Below, one piece after another: positions 1 through 11,979 of a DNA stretch of 64,000 nucleotides. The notes beneath the pieces were generated by a model. The model was not told the DNA's origin, did no database searches, and saw only the letters and a list, made by a program, of their open reading frames with translations. The DNA comes from Pelodera strongyloides (Eukaryota; Nematoda; Chromadorea; Rhabditida; Rhabditidae). The translations under genes and the position numbers were made by a program. The first letter of the stretch is position 1. Every line of letters starts with the position of its first letter. The stretch is from positions 1-64,000 of the forward strand of contig JAANDG010000083.1 in the NCBI GenBank assembly GCA_036852015.1, in the 5' to 3' direction.

Positions 1-257
1 TAATGCCTTATTTCTTGCTTTACTATACCCAATTGTAGTAAGAAAGTCAAATGACAACCGTACGACAGTTGGGTGTACGCTGATACAGAATACATTTTAA
101 TATAGTACCATGTACTGACTGCGGCGTACCACATGAGCGGCGCTTAAATTTTACCCAGTTAACTTGTCAAACCAACGAACACACAGTCCGTAACCAACGT
201 AAATAATGCTTAACCCAATTGTAAGTCCGAAAACTAATACCTAACTACAACACTCAC

Positions 258-3200
258 TTCGTTAATGTATGGCACAATCTTTGACACTCCCTTGTTTGTG
301 ATCGAAGGCAGAGCGATGATCTAAAAACAAATAAATGAATAAACATAGAATTTAGCGTATTTACATGTCGTATTCGGTCAGATCAAAAAAAAAATCACTG
401 TTCAACTATACACTATTAATAATAAACGTACTAGTAACACAAACGTGACTAGGCCATACACTAATCTAGATCTAGTACACACCTACACCCTTAAAACTCT
501 TGACTAGGACCACCCCTTTACGTACATTCGGTTAATTCATACAGTACACGTATTATTTATTCACTTTGTCTTTGAAGCAATCACGTAAAATGTGAATACC
601 CACCGGTTTGCCCTGTCCGTCTTCTCCAATGGCGGCGCCTCGGATAAAGTCGACCTGACCTCCGAAACCAGACAAGAACCTCTTGCCGACCGAGTCCGAA
701 ACAACTAAAACCACACAAGCATTCATTCCACACAAGCGGTTTAATTACCCAAGTTTGAGGTTAGCATTAACCTCGAGACCTCACATCATGTGTGCGTCAC
801 GATAAAATACCATATGCTTACTTTATTTTGATTTCCTTTCATTTTATATGTTCGTTTTTTTCCAACCTCGGATGCACACCTTTTGGTGCATTTAATATAA
901 ATAAATATAATGCTCCAGCTACTCTAAATGGAGATTTCCGGCTGGTAGTTCCATTTAATTTCATGGAGTGGAGGCGCACAAGGTACGGCATGAATATCAC
1001 CGCGGAAAACGGGTCTTGCGGGATAGAAAGAAACACAACACGAGTAAAACTCAAAGGTTACCCTAACTCACCCTGTCCAGTAAGGTCCACCTCGACAGCC
1101 GAGTTGATTGCGGTCACCTTGGGGTTCTTGCGCACGATTGCGGGATCGTTGACCTGTGATAAGAGACTGATTAGTACAGAGTCAGTACAGATTTTCATAA
1201 CCATAACATATCTTAGTACAACTAAGGCAGCGACAACCGTCTGCGTTGTTCTCTGAAACTCGAGCGCGCAGCTACAAGTTTTGCTGCGCTGCGCGGCAAC
1301 TCACCCCACAATGTATTATTATCCGTTATCTATCCACTGCGCACCGCGTTCACTCCGACTAGTGCCGTTAGCTACACGTGAGGCTGCGCGTTCCAGAACG
1401 TAGTAAAGCGAACATTCCATTCCTAATCTCTACGCATTTGTAATGCTCAAACAACAAAAAGTAACTTACCCATTGCACGTCTCCAAACTCCACCAACGGG
1501 TTATCGTTCAAGAAGTTGTACAGATCGGTCGAACCGTACACGAAGGAGACAACGAGTTTGCCGGGATGGATGGTCTAAAAAAGATAACAACTAATTATAC
1601 CGCGGCGCACAAACTATAGACAACGACGGAACTACCACTTTAAAAGTCATCGATACTTTATTCCTGTCCAATACCATGACTGTAAGCAATGCCATTTTCA
1701 ATTCAAAGTACAAACTACACACCACAACACACAGGACAAATATAAACACTACCTTCTTACTGTTCGTGATCACATTCTTCTCGACCAACGGCAGAACTCC
1801 ATCTGAGAACATCTCCGTGTGGATACCGAGGTCCTTGTGCTCACCGAGGGCGGCCAGGGCAGCGTCGGGAATACCACCGATACCTGAACTTTGAGAATAA
1901 ACTCAGAGTAGGCAACGTTTGATGACATGCACGTGACAGGGGGACTGCAAGATTATTCATGTTTTATCTCTCCACAAAACAATAGACACTAAAACTAAGT
2001 ATCAAACATTTTAAACTAGCTTCCAAGGTTATGAGGATTAACACTATCATAGTGTTAAATATAATATGGCACTAGTAACCAACCCATTTGCAATGTAGCT
2101 CCATTGTCGACAAGGTTCTCAGCAATGATTTTCCCTATTTTCGCGGCCTGAAAATCTTCAATTAGTGTTAGTAAGGAAAAAAGCATTGCCAACGCATTAG
2201 TAGTTTTCAAAACTACAATTTTTGTATGAAACACTGGAATTTCTAAATAAACTCCACTGGATTTACTAAACATAGATTTTGCTAAAAAGTACCCCCCTTG
2301 TAGACGTGTTTTAAGGTTTTTGAAGACTTAAAATTAAGTTTAATAGTTTAAGTGAAACTATGCTTGGAATCAAACAGATACACTAACTACGGAGAATGCA
2401 TGTAGGGTAATTTGAGTAGTTCGTATTTCTATGTATAGCATTTCTGCCACCTTAAAGCTATCAAGATAAGGTTCGCCCAGCTATATCAAATGCAGCCGCG
2501 TGATTTTCAGTCTGCTCTCTAAATATGTAAGGTTTACCTGATCACTGGTGGCGCTCAGATGCCTCTCGTGCAGCTTGTGATTGTTGTCCTCCACCATCAC
2601 ATCAATGTGAGAGGAGTGGATGAGGCCATCACCGAAAGTCCGCGGCATGTTCTTGTTGGAGAGAGCTGAATACGTAGAACGTAGAACTACATAAATATTA
2701 TTATTTCTTTGACACAGAATGTGCAATAGAAGTGAGCAACGTGGTGATAGAAAGATAGTGGCCAATCATATCCCTGATAGATACAGTACACACAATAGCC
2801 CGTATTCTCGCGTCACTGGTAGGCCTTCCAATTGGGAATGATCTACCAGTGGGAAAAAAAGCGTTAATTCTGGTATACTGGTAGGAGGCGCGTGGCGTGT
2901 CGCGGTTTCCTAATCTACGTTCCTGGGTGCGCAGCGCACCGCGCACCCAGCCGCGCAAATTGGAGTGCACGCGTAGCCAGCCGCGCAAATTCGAGTGCAC
3001 GCGTAGCCAGCCGCGTACCGCGCAGAGGGGCCCCGGCCAGCCGCGTAGTTTGCAAACTACGCGGCTGGGTGCGCGGTGCCTCGGGGGCTCTGGTCCTCAA
3101 CCGCGCAGCGCACCCCCAGCCAACCGCGCAGGGGGCCCCCAGCCAACCGCGCAGGGGGCCCCCAGCCAACCGCGCACCCAGCCGCGCAATTTCGACTATA

Positions 3201-6200
3201 TCCGCTTCATCACCCAATGTTTCTTTTCTATTATCAGACATGCGCTTTATGTCCGAGTGGTCTAAGGCGCTGGCTCCAGAACATAATTACTGAATTTCGT
3301 AGGTTCGATTCCTACTCGGTGCACTCGTTTTGCGGATGTGGTCTGCCTTTTTATTTTTTTGCCTTGGAGGGCTAACCGCGCAGGGGGGCCCAGCCAACCG
3401 CGCAGGGGGGCACCGGCCAGCCGCGTAGGGGGGCACCGGCCAGCCGCGTAGGGGGGCAAAAAGAAGGGGCGAGCGCCCCTGGCTGGGGGTGCGCTGCGCG
3501 GTTGGAGACCAGAGATTGGTAGCGGATTGGGAGGGCTGTTGAATGTTGCCTGCATTAGGTCTACCAGAGGAGATTACCACTACCAGAGCCTACCACTGGT
3601 AGGCCTCTCCCATTTCCAATCTGGTAGACCTACCAGAGGAGATTGGGAATCTGGCCTACCAAAATGCCTTTCCCAAAGTGGCGCGAGAATACGGGCTAAT
3701 ATGTCTCAAAAGTGAAGCATCTACCTTTCAGAGGACTACCACCCAACGCTGAGACGCAATTTCGCTCTCACTGCACTTAGAACCAATCGCTTACGAAGTT
3801 AACTTACCAATGATATAATCAGCATTGGTGACAGCAGCGCGGGCGGTGTCTACAGACGTTCCCAATGAGCAGTAGCCGTTGGCATCAGGTGGAGATACCT
3901 AAATTAACACCGGTTAATAAGTCGGCGTTCAAACATTTTACAACAACCTCATTACATGATTATTGCACTCTTATAATCTTCGGCAGATGTGATTTTCCAT
4001 GCAAAACATTAGCATACGTGCATACGACTGAAATGCCTAACCGTTAAAGCGAAATAGCGGCCGGTTGTTGAGACGCATCGAGTACACCAGCATACGTGTG
4101 CAGCTTATGCAAATGACAATAAATTAAAATAAAAAATACAGCTAAATTCGAGCAAATTAGCATAAATACGTAAAAAAAGTTGTCCACGATGCGTTTCAAA
4201 ACCCGGCCGCTATTTCGCTTTAACAAAATGGCCCGCGCTCCCAGGTGATACAGTAAAAAAATATCTAGCCTACCTGTACAAGAGCCACGTTCAGAGGGAT
4301 GGCGCGCTTTCGGAAGAGAAGTGGCACCTCATACAGGAAACAAGAGTTGAAGTCGGCCAGACCTACAAATACACAAGTTCATCTCTCATAATCAGTTGAT
4401 ATGAATTTTGGTGGAAAACGAAAAATTGGGATTTTGGTCGAGCGGGGGTCGAACCCGCATCTTTGGCTATCCGGAAGAATACGTTTACCATTACGATTCC
4501 GGAATACACTTGTTTTCGTTTGCAACCAAAATTCATAACACTTAGGCTGCCGCGGCCTTTAATGTTCTCGGTGCATTTGCACTAACAACTGAATCAGTTA
4601 ATAGTTATTAGATAAAACATTCGCAAGCATTCAGTTGGTAAATAACCAAAACCATACCAAATCTTAACCACTGATATCCATACATAAACTTAAAAATGTA
4701 TGGTTGCTTATTATTATTAAAGTATGGTCAATTTTGCTCATATAGTACTCATACATTATTGTCTTACTGTACACCACACATAATCGCTAACGATGATTAA
4801 TGTATTCGTGTAGAATCATCGGTTGCATTACAGTAGATGTGACCGCAGTACTCACCTTCATTGACGGCCTTTCTCAAGTTCGATCCAGTGAACAGAGAGT
4901 TGGAGCGGATTCGGTCTGAAAAAATGGTCCAAATTCTAAACCCAAATGATATTGTCAAAGCGGTACGACACAAGGTTTGTGACACTCGGTTGAACAAATG
5001 CACTATATTATGCGCAATTTTCTGCGCCCTTCTACGACGCACCCATACCGCTTTAAACTAAACACAAATAATAAACTCACTCCTAACATCTTCTGCCAAC
5101 CACGGTGTCGGTCCCTCCAAGTGAAGGTGATGGAGCTTGATCCCCTTCAAGTCGTTGGCCTTGACGTGTTCGCAGAGACCCTGAAATCAACGGAGAGATG
5201 AAATTTAAATTAGAACTATACCTAATCAACAGTGAGGGTCTGGAGGGTTTGGACATAGAGAGATAGAGTAAAGAAGAGAAGTAGAGAGAATAACATAAAA
5301 ACCCACAGTAAGTAGGGGAGTCGGTGTGGCAGCGATACCGTGTACGAAGATGCTATCGCCTGAAAGAAAAAAAATCACTGCACTATTTAAAACGATTTCA
5401 AGGGAGAGGCCCACGAGAAAAAAGCTTTCCTCAATTTATTTGCACAGAATGTCCGGAATTTCAGAAATGTTACCGTGAAAACCGCATTTCTCAAAGCCTA
5501 GAACTCGCAGAGTTATTCTCCTGCAAACAGTTCGGCCAGGTACCGTAGTCAGTATGTCAAAATACGTTTTACGGTTTTTTTCGTCCATTAGCATTCTTTC
5601 TCTACATAGTAATTGTGAAACGAATGAAGAACATTCCTACGATTATAAAAAAGCGTTTCCAATATTGTAATGCCCTAAAAGCGCAAAAATGTATTCTGAC
5701 TACGGTACCTGGCCGAACTGTTTGCAGGGGAATAACTCTGCGAGTCGTAGATGCACAGAAATGCGGTTTTTACAGTAATATTTCTAAAATTCCGGACATT
5801 CTGTGCAAGTAAATTGAGAAACTCTTTATTCTCGTGGGCCTCTCCCTTTAAAGCCTCATATTTTTCCTTGACAATCTCAGAATTTACAGTTGTAAATAAT
5901 CGATAATTAGAAGACATGAGGAAAAAATCAGATATAGGAATCACAACCCAAGCCATGGAAAAGGAATACTGTAACTTACCAGATTTGATATTTGAGAATG
6001 CATTTTCCATCGAGGTCCACTTGGGTTGTTTGCCATAGATCGGATAGGCGATCTCATTCTTGTCACGGAAAACCGATCTGAAATAGACATTGTACAAATT
6101 ACAAATACGATTAATATAGTTACAATTACCAGCATACGGTATTTAGCTGACACCATCAACCTACGGTGCTTAGAAAATTGGTTTGATATTCCCTTTAACA

Positions 6201-6973
6201 ACATACAGTATTCTAACAACATACACTGTAATTTGTTTGTACTTTTATATGCATGTTTCACCGCAGTTCAAAACATACAGCTATATATTTGGTATACTTT
6301 CGCGTTGTGAAGCGCGGGGTCTTCTTAGGGTTCCCTTTGGTTGGTAGACGTTCTTTATTTTTATTGATTGTTAACCAATAAACCAATGAACAAATAAACA
6401 GTTACTGTTATTAAATTACCACTCCCCAATACCAGCTACAACTAACGAACGGGAAACAAATATGCCAATGTTTCACGTTATTTACATAAGTCGTGCAACA
6501 TGAAAATGTGGATGGTGCGCCACAGTGTGCAATTACAATCCATTACCGTATTCCTAAATTAATATAATATTTGTACCTTCCCTTCTCCCACGCGCTTTTA
6601 GCAATATGACCAGGGTGAATATGTAGTAGCTTTCGGGAAAAACGCATAGCTTGAAGCAGTTTGAAAATGCAAAGCACAAATTCTAATTTTAGATTTTCTT
6701 CGGCTTAATTAAAAATTTGCATATTTAAGATTACCAGGGAATAGAGCCAACTGCACCATATCCGAATAGTCACGCTTAACAGAAATTATCACGCGCAGCA
6801 ATCAAGGAGTTGAAGGTAATTACGCGAAGCCTTGATGCGCCTGTCATTATAATTATAGTAATATTAAAACGAATATAATCAACGTTATGATTACAAATGA
6901 TAACGAACCTTCCACCGCACGCAGTGAGCGTGATAGCCCTCTTGCTAAGAATAGTGGCTGCGGTAGAGGCCAT
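258..6973 (-). CDS. 4-hydroxybutyrate/acetyl-CoA CoA-transferase (acetyl-CoA hydrolase family), mitochondrial; 3' end outside window
   Basis: The product should move CoA between short-chain acyl-CoAs and acetate or 4-hydroxybutyrate in the mitochondrion. Fourteen exons join in phase (transcription order): 6909-6973, 5980-6077, 5307-5359, 5081-5180, 4856-4915, 4274-4362, 3808-3898, 2538-2665, 2084-2147, 1753-1883, 1470-1574, 1072-1153, 604-704, 258-320, giving 410 codons. The remaining C-terminal part must lie left of position 1. The N-terminus MASTAATILSKRAITLTACG looks like a mitochondrial presequence. Family motifs are GIGGIPDAAL (about residue 250), AINSAVEVDLTGQ (343-355; E349 is probably the catalytic CoA-linked glutamate, by family analogy) and GFGGQVDF (368-375). 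TTCCAG ends 5 nt before the ATG. The intron between 2665 and 3808 holds the 2797-3697 element and the intron between 5359 and 5980 the 5397-5851 foldback. Substrate choice cannot be settled from sequence; an ACH1-type acetate:succinyl-CoA transferase is possible. Confidence 0.93.
2930..3470. repeat. GC-rich degenerate minisatellite inside the TIR element
   Basis: Two blocks (about 2930-3195 and 3372-3470) repeat units of roughly 23 bp based on CAGCCAACCGCGCAGGGG and CAGCCGCGTAG variants. They flank the tRNA-like segment at 3249-3325. The open frames across it (PRSAPPANRA-like repeats) are by-products of the repeat. Confidence 0.8.
3249..3325 (+). other. tRNA-Leu-like Pol III box A/box B segment, not a foldable tRNA
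   Basis: TGTCCGAGTGGTCTAAGGCG matches a Leu/Ser-type D-arm with box A, and GTAGGTTCGATTCCTAC is a perfect T-arm with box B. The 5' acceptor strand that should pair with TCGGTGC is missing, and no 5-bp anticodon stem can be drawn. It is therefore a degenerate tRNA or a tRNA-derived Pol III promoter rather than a working tRNA gene. It lies inside the 2797-3697 element. Confidence 0.65.
4044..4223. mobile_element. TTAA-flanked MITE, family A copy 1
   Basis: It starts TTAAAGCGAAATAGCGGCCG and ends with the inverted form CGGCCGCTATTTCGCTTTAA. The 180-bp element has no coding capacity and lies in a CoA-transferase intron. Its interior matches the copies at 8127-8292 and 54533-54716, including the shared stretch around CGAGCTAAATTCGAGC. 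Confidence 0.85.
4400..4537. mobile_element. Small foldback element with a tRNA-like T-arm/box B on the minus strand
   Basis: Imperfect inverted ends read TATGAATTTTGGT and ACCAAAATTCATA. The minus strand inside holds GCGGGTTCGACCCCCGC, a perfect T-arm with box B, preceded by a box A-like ATCGTAATGGTAAACG. No good acceptor or anticodon stem forms, so I do not call a tRNA gene. It lies in a CoA-transferase intron. Confidence 0.55.
5397..5851. mobile_element. Foldback element with long arms, TTAA-type end
   Basis: Two arms of nearly 200 bp are inverted copies. The outer ends read AAGGGAGAGGCCCACGAG and CTCGTGGGCCTCTCCCTT, and the inner ends ACCTGGCCGAACTGTTTGCA inverted. The right flank is TTAA and the left is TTCA, a likely mutated TTAA. 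It lies in a CoA-transferase intron and the reading frames across it are not conserved. Confidence 0.8.
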
Positions 6974-6978
6974 AATTT

Positions 6979-8126
6979 CTGGAATTAATAAAAAAAGAAA
7001 TATTTTCTTTACTGCTATTACTTGGAACTTGCACAATAATAGCTTGGCAAATAAATAAATAAAAGTCTAACAGATTCAAATAATACAATGAATGCATAAA
7101 CAGCATAAAGTGCGCCGGATAAATTGTAGTACTGTAGTACAAAACTCTCCAAAACAACAAAACAAACTCTCTGGAACAGTTTACAAAAGACACATTTGCT
7201 TTTTTTACACAATACAATGAGTTCCATTGTTCCATATAGTTCCAATGCAAGTGAGGTGAAGGACAAGATAACTTGATGCTATCTCAAGACAACGTGAGGT
7301 CAAGAACCACCTATTACCTATTAGCATACGAATACACAGTAACGATAAAGTTGCATAAAAAATCCATGCTATTCGTATCAACTCAATAAAAATCCAAAAC
7401 ACGACCATATATCAAAAAGTATGCAGGGGCGCATTGGCCGCCTCTGTGCACTCCCGCAATGGCAAGGAAAAACTCAATGCCATTTATTGATATGGGCTGA
7501 TCGGAGGGAGAGAGAAGGAGAGAAAATAGCAGAAAAGGAAAGAGAGAGAATGACTGAAAGAGAGGGAGAGAATAGAAAGAGAGACAGAGTGAGAATATAA
7601 CAAACGCGAAGCCAAAACACAAAACTAAAATGTAGGCAGATAGAACAAGTGAATGGAAGAGGCGAAAGAGTCACACACATTTTCAAACTTTCCGCAAAAG
7701 GCAGGAAAAAAACTAGAATGAAAAGAGAAAAGTTCACAGAAAGAACATTTTTCACGAATTCAATACACAATCCTTAGAAAACGATAGTACAGTGTAAATA
7801 TATAATAAAATGTAAGTAATGAGTTTTTCTTTCTAATCAGGCTTAATGGGTGCGATGATAAAATTTGTGGTAGTTCCATTGATAGTTTTACGGTTGAAAA
7901 GGATAATAACAAACCCAGGATGTGTGTTATCCTCTGTTAGTGCCCGTAATTTGATTTGTTTATCGTTGTGTCAAAAGGGGCTGTCTAGCCAATATCGAGG
8001 CGGAAAACAACGACTTAACAACCTCAAGAACACTAAAATACTCGTTTAAAGAATCAGTTACAGTTGTTAGATTAATTTTTAAATGTTTTTTTCTAATTCG
8101 AAAACAGCGTAGAGCAACATAATGGC
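6979..8126. other. Upstream region of the CoA-transferase, no gene seen
   Basis: AT-rich sequence with no exon-like stretch that I can link to a protein. It holds a purine-rich GA tract at about 7503-7594. The 5' end and promoter of the minus-strand CoA-transferase should lie here, but no promoter motif is clear enough to call. Confidence 0.5.
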
Positions 8127-8292
8127 TTAAGGCGAAATACCGACCGATTTTTGAAACACATCGGGTACGCCAGCATCCTTACGCAAATGACCATAAATTA
8201 GAATAAAAAATCGAGCTGAATTCGAGTAACTTAGCAGATATGTAAGAATGCAGTTGCGCACGATTCAAAAACCAGCCGGTATTTCGCTTTAA
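8127..8292. mobile_element. TTAA-flanked MITE, family A copy 2
   Basis: It begins TTAAGGCGAAATACCGACCG and ends CCGGTATTTCGCTTTAA. The 166-bp interior aligns with the copies at 4044 and 54533, including AAATGACCATAAATTAGAAT. It is non-coding. Confidence 0.85.
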
Positions 8293-11200
8293 CTTTCCAA
8301 CCAATTCACAAATATTCTCCCACAAGTACGGAACATGAAAGGAACCTTCTTTTCCTAAACAACTTTGCGGCAGCGTTTGCATTTCAATTTTGAATTGAAA
8401 TGCCATTTTGAATTGAAATGCCAGCTCGAATGGCACGCAAAAAGGGGCGTTTATACAGAAAAATCGATGAAAAGAATGACAAATTTCTACATCGAGGAAT
8501 TCAATTGTAGAATGAAACTATAATCAGATTAGTATTTAAATGATATGAAAATCATTACTGAGAGAACCTTTCAATTCGGTTTTTGATCAAAAAACGTCAA
8601 GGTCGAATGATATCTACTCTCCAGGGGCCACTTGTCTAATTTGATACTTGGTGTCATATAACTAAAATGGAGGTAGACTAAACTTGAAGAAGAACCATAC
8701 TACAGCTATGCTAAACAAAAATTAGTGTATAATATAGTTTTAATATATAAATAATTTAGTATAACGTCAACAAGAGCAACTGAAGCAGAGAATGGTAACT
8801 CACTATACTAAAGAGTAGTCATAGTTACAGTTACAGTTACAGGGTCGTGGTAAACGGTGGTAATAATGGGGGAAATAAATTGTTCAGAGTATCAATAAAT
8901 AAAAATTACTAAACGTATACGGGCATTAATATAAAGCCACAAATCCCATGTAAACAAAAATAATAATCGATAAAATAAGAAGAAAAAAAGGCAAGAAAAG
9001 GTTGACGAAGTATGAGATTGCGGCCAAAATTATACAAAGGCTGTCCCATATGGACAAGGGGTGCTGACGTAAGAATACGGGCCCCGTCCAAGGCCAAAAA
9101 GAGCAGCAGAGAAAAGCATCTAACATAGCTTGCAAACTGCAGTCATTTTCAGATTTATGAACTTATTCATAATATTCAAACGCATATAAAAATGATCTCC
9201 ATACTGTAGTATTTATAAAATCTGAATTTATTCCTTAAAATTTTTTCACAAAAATATGTATTTCTCATATTATTCCGCACTAAATCATAGAATTATGCTT
9301 TAATTCATGGGAGCACAAAATGGAACCCCGGAATGAAAAAATCATAGGAAGTGATATGATACCAGATACCACGGGAAAAGGAGAACACGTTGGTGACCAA
9401 AAAATCTTATTATATAAAGTTGCGACGTAAGTGGAGCAAAAGCACAAGCGCAATGCTTTTTTGTCAACTGTAACTTCGTAACTTGTCGCATGCCGAACAA
9501 GTTACAGGCTTTGAGCTTTGACTACTGCATAAAACACCCCTGAAGCTATTTAGGCTAGACAATATCAAGGATCAAGATACTAAATCTTTTTACGCGAACC
9601 TAATCTACAATTTATAATTAAACATTCAAACAAACTAAAAACTAACACTCAGACAAAACTCTCCCTTTTGTGGAAAAGTTGCGGATAAATACAGCCAACC
9701 AACATGGAAAATCAATAAATGTGCGAAATAGGAACTTGAATATATATGAGTGTACGAGTAAGACAGTCTCAGGAAAAAATTCACAAGCGAAAATGAGCAA
9801 AAGAAACGTGATTTTCACAAAAATCTAGACTTTTTCAAAGAGGAAATGTCTACGCTGAACGGTTAGGTGCTTGTTTGCTTATACAACGAAGAACGTGCAG
9901 ATCGAAGCAGCTGTTCCAGTAAAGTAAAGACTGATCAATGATACAAAACTCATTGTCAGCCGTCAGCACAACTACTGTAACTGGTTTTCGTGCGTCTGAG
10001 CCTTCAGTAGGTATAATCCAAATAATCCAATTCCCAATATATGGAATACGGGACTCCCAATGGGAAAATTAACCAAATTTGCCCACAACTTCTATCCCAC
10101 GCAAAAACGAAGGGATCCTAACGTAATCAATGAACTGGTAAGAAATTCAATCAAATGGGAAGCAGCCAACAATCAACGCCAGTTGTAACGCAACTGTAAG
10201 TGAACTTGAACTATTGAAAACACCATCGAGATCACGCCCGCACAGGCAACCCGGACAATTGATCACACAAAGAACGAGCACACGTGTTCAGGGGCACAGA
10301 GAACGACCACGTGTATGTATAACGAGGGAAGTCCCAGTGAATCGCGAATCGCAGACGAAAGTTTGGTCCACGATTTCAAAGAATACCATAGGAGAAGCTT
10401 GAAGCTTCTATGAAGTGAAGAAACAGGTGCAGTGCGGGGACCGCGCGCGGAGCCAAAAATACTGCGGCAGGCTACAGCTGCAAACCAAAAAGTGCGCGAG
10501 GTCGCGGATGTGCACCATAAGAGTGCTGGATGTCAACTGTCAACTAAAAAGAGCTCCATGTTTTCCAAATTACAACCTCCGAGTGATTTCTGAAAAAGAC
10601 CCAAAAGTTTTTGTCAGACATCAGACAATCCCAGTTCTGATTAATTGGTCAATCTGAAACTGCTGCTTGATCTAGTTGATCCATAATTCAAATCACAAGT
10701 GAACTGATCCCCCAGACGCTCGCCACAAAGAACACTCACTGGTTCACTCAAAATTCTCCGAAGCAGCTGCTACCTCGTCTGGACTTTGGCTTTTCAAAAT
10801 GAAAATGAGGAAGTAAATTGCGACAAGCAAAACGATATTCTAATTGTAAGACAGGTGACCAGAAAAATAAGTACTTGTATTTACAATAGTAAAACATCTG
10901 GTAGTAAGAAGTAAGAATGGCAGCACCTTATGAGGTAGAAATATCAAACTAGTAACATACATATTCCTCGATTGGAAAGATGTTAACTTGATGGAGAAAA
11001 ATTATGGCGTTTGCACACTGAAGAAGCTTGAATGGACATGAGCCAAAACCTGGCGAAGACTGTGTCAGAGTTTGACGTTGGTTGTGTAAGATGCCGGACA
11101 TTGCCGGATGCCGCCAAATTCTAATAAACGTTTTTTTTTTGATAATTATCGACTTATCTATTGAAAAAAGATACAACTTAGCAATGTTATCAATTCAAAG

Positions 11201-11864
11201 GAACTGGAAAACAAATACATTTATACATTCAAGAATTCTCTGAACTAATTGTAACAAAATCCAAGTAACCTAATTGTTTGCGTGCGTTTACTGCAAAAGA
11301 CATTTGTTCAGAGGCGGCCGGCATAAACAAGAAAAAAATTGGTGACAGACAGAAGGAGGGAGAGAGAAAGTAAAGAGAGAACGAAGAGATAGAAAATAAA
11401 GAAAGGAAAGGAGAGAGCGAGAGAGAGTGAGAGAGAAAAGAACAAATACATGCAGAAAATAGAGTAATCAAGAGAAAAACGAAGACGGTGATAATGAGGA
11501 AGAATATATTGGCCAGTCGTTAAGTAAAGTACAAAGCTACAATACAACTCTTAGCGACACATCAATCCAAAGCGAAACTGAATTTAAGCCTGGGCACTTG
11601 AGCAGTGACACAATTCAAAACTGGAACAGGTCTTGCAAAGACGGACAAATATGGTCTGATTCAAATTTGGTATCTTTTTATCTCACAATCACCCTCACCT
11701 GATGCTATTCAACGATCGAGACAAGGATGTAAGAAGAAGTTAACGATTCGTCGAAATGGCTACTCAGGTCAGGCTACTACTTTCAAGGAAAAGTCTCGAT
11801 TTGACTTACTGTTACTCGGACACAAGGAAAACATTTTAGTAAAAGTTTAAAAAAAAATACAAAA
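8293..11864. other. Gene-free stretch with a GA-rich tract
   Basis: I find no exon or RNA gene I can support. Short open frames, for example 10214-10402 and 10415-10657 plus, look like no family I know and have no exon-like partners. A GA-rich tract lies at about 11347-11441. Confidence 0.5.
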
Positions 11865-11938
11865 ATAAACAACACAGCAAATACAACGAAAGTGAACTAG
11901 GCCTAGTTCACTTTCGTTGTATTTGCTGTGTTGTTTAT
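11865..11938. repeat. Perfect 74-bp palindrome without spacer
   Basis: Two 37-nt arms are exact reverse complements and meet at the AGGCCT centre (11899-11904). The centre reads GTGAACTAGGCCTAGTTCAC. There is no central spacer and no mismatch. Spacerless perfect palindromes are prone to deletion in cells and cloning hosts, so either very recent formation or an assembly or fold-back read artefact is possible. Confidence 0.9.
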
Positions 11939-11979
11939 ATTTTGTTCTTTCGTCCATGAACAACGTTTTACGTAATGTC

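Larger units (their letters stand above)
2797..3697. mobile_element. 901-bp TIR element carrying GC-rich minisatellite and Pol III-like boxes
   Basis: Both ends carry the same 21-bp inverted terminus with one mismatch (AGCCCGTATTCTCGCG at the outer end), followed by related TGGTAGGCC sub-terminal motifs. The flanks are AAT on each side (2794-2796 and 3698-3700), fitting a 3-bp target-site duplication. No transposase frame is visible, so it looks non-autonomous. It sits in an intron of the CoA-transferase gene. The interior is GC-rich, unlike the AT-rich surroundings. Confidence 0.75.

Noticed and set aside
553..735. Minus frame ending in a stop at 553-555, as if the CoA-transferase ended there
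   Set aside because: A donor at 602-603 fits in phase with an exon at 258-320 that continues the family sequence (IIALPSITNKGVSKIVPYI), so the 553 stop lies in an intron.
3249..3325. Functional tRNA-Leu gene
   Set aside because: Box A and box B are good, but the acceptor stem does not pair and no anticodon stem forms.
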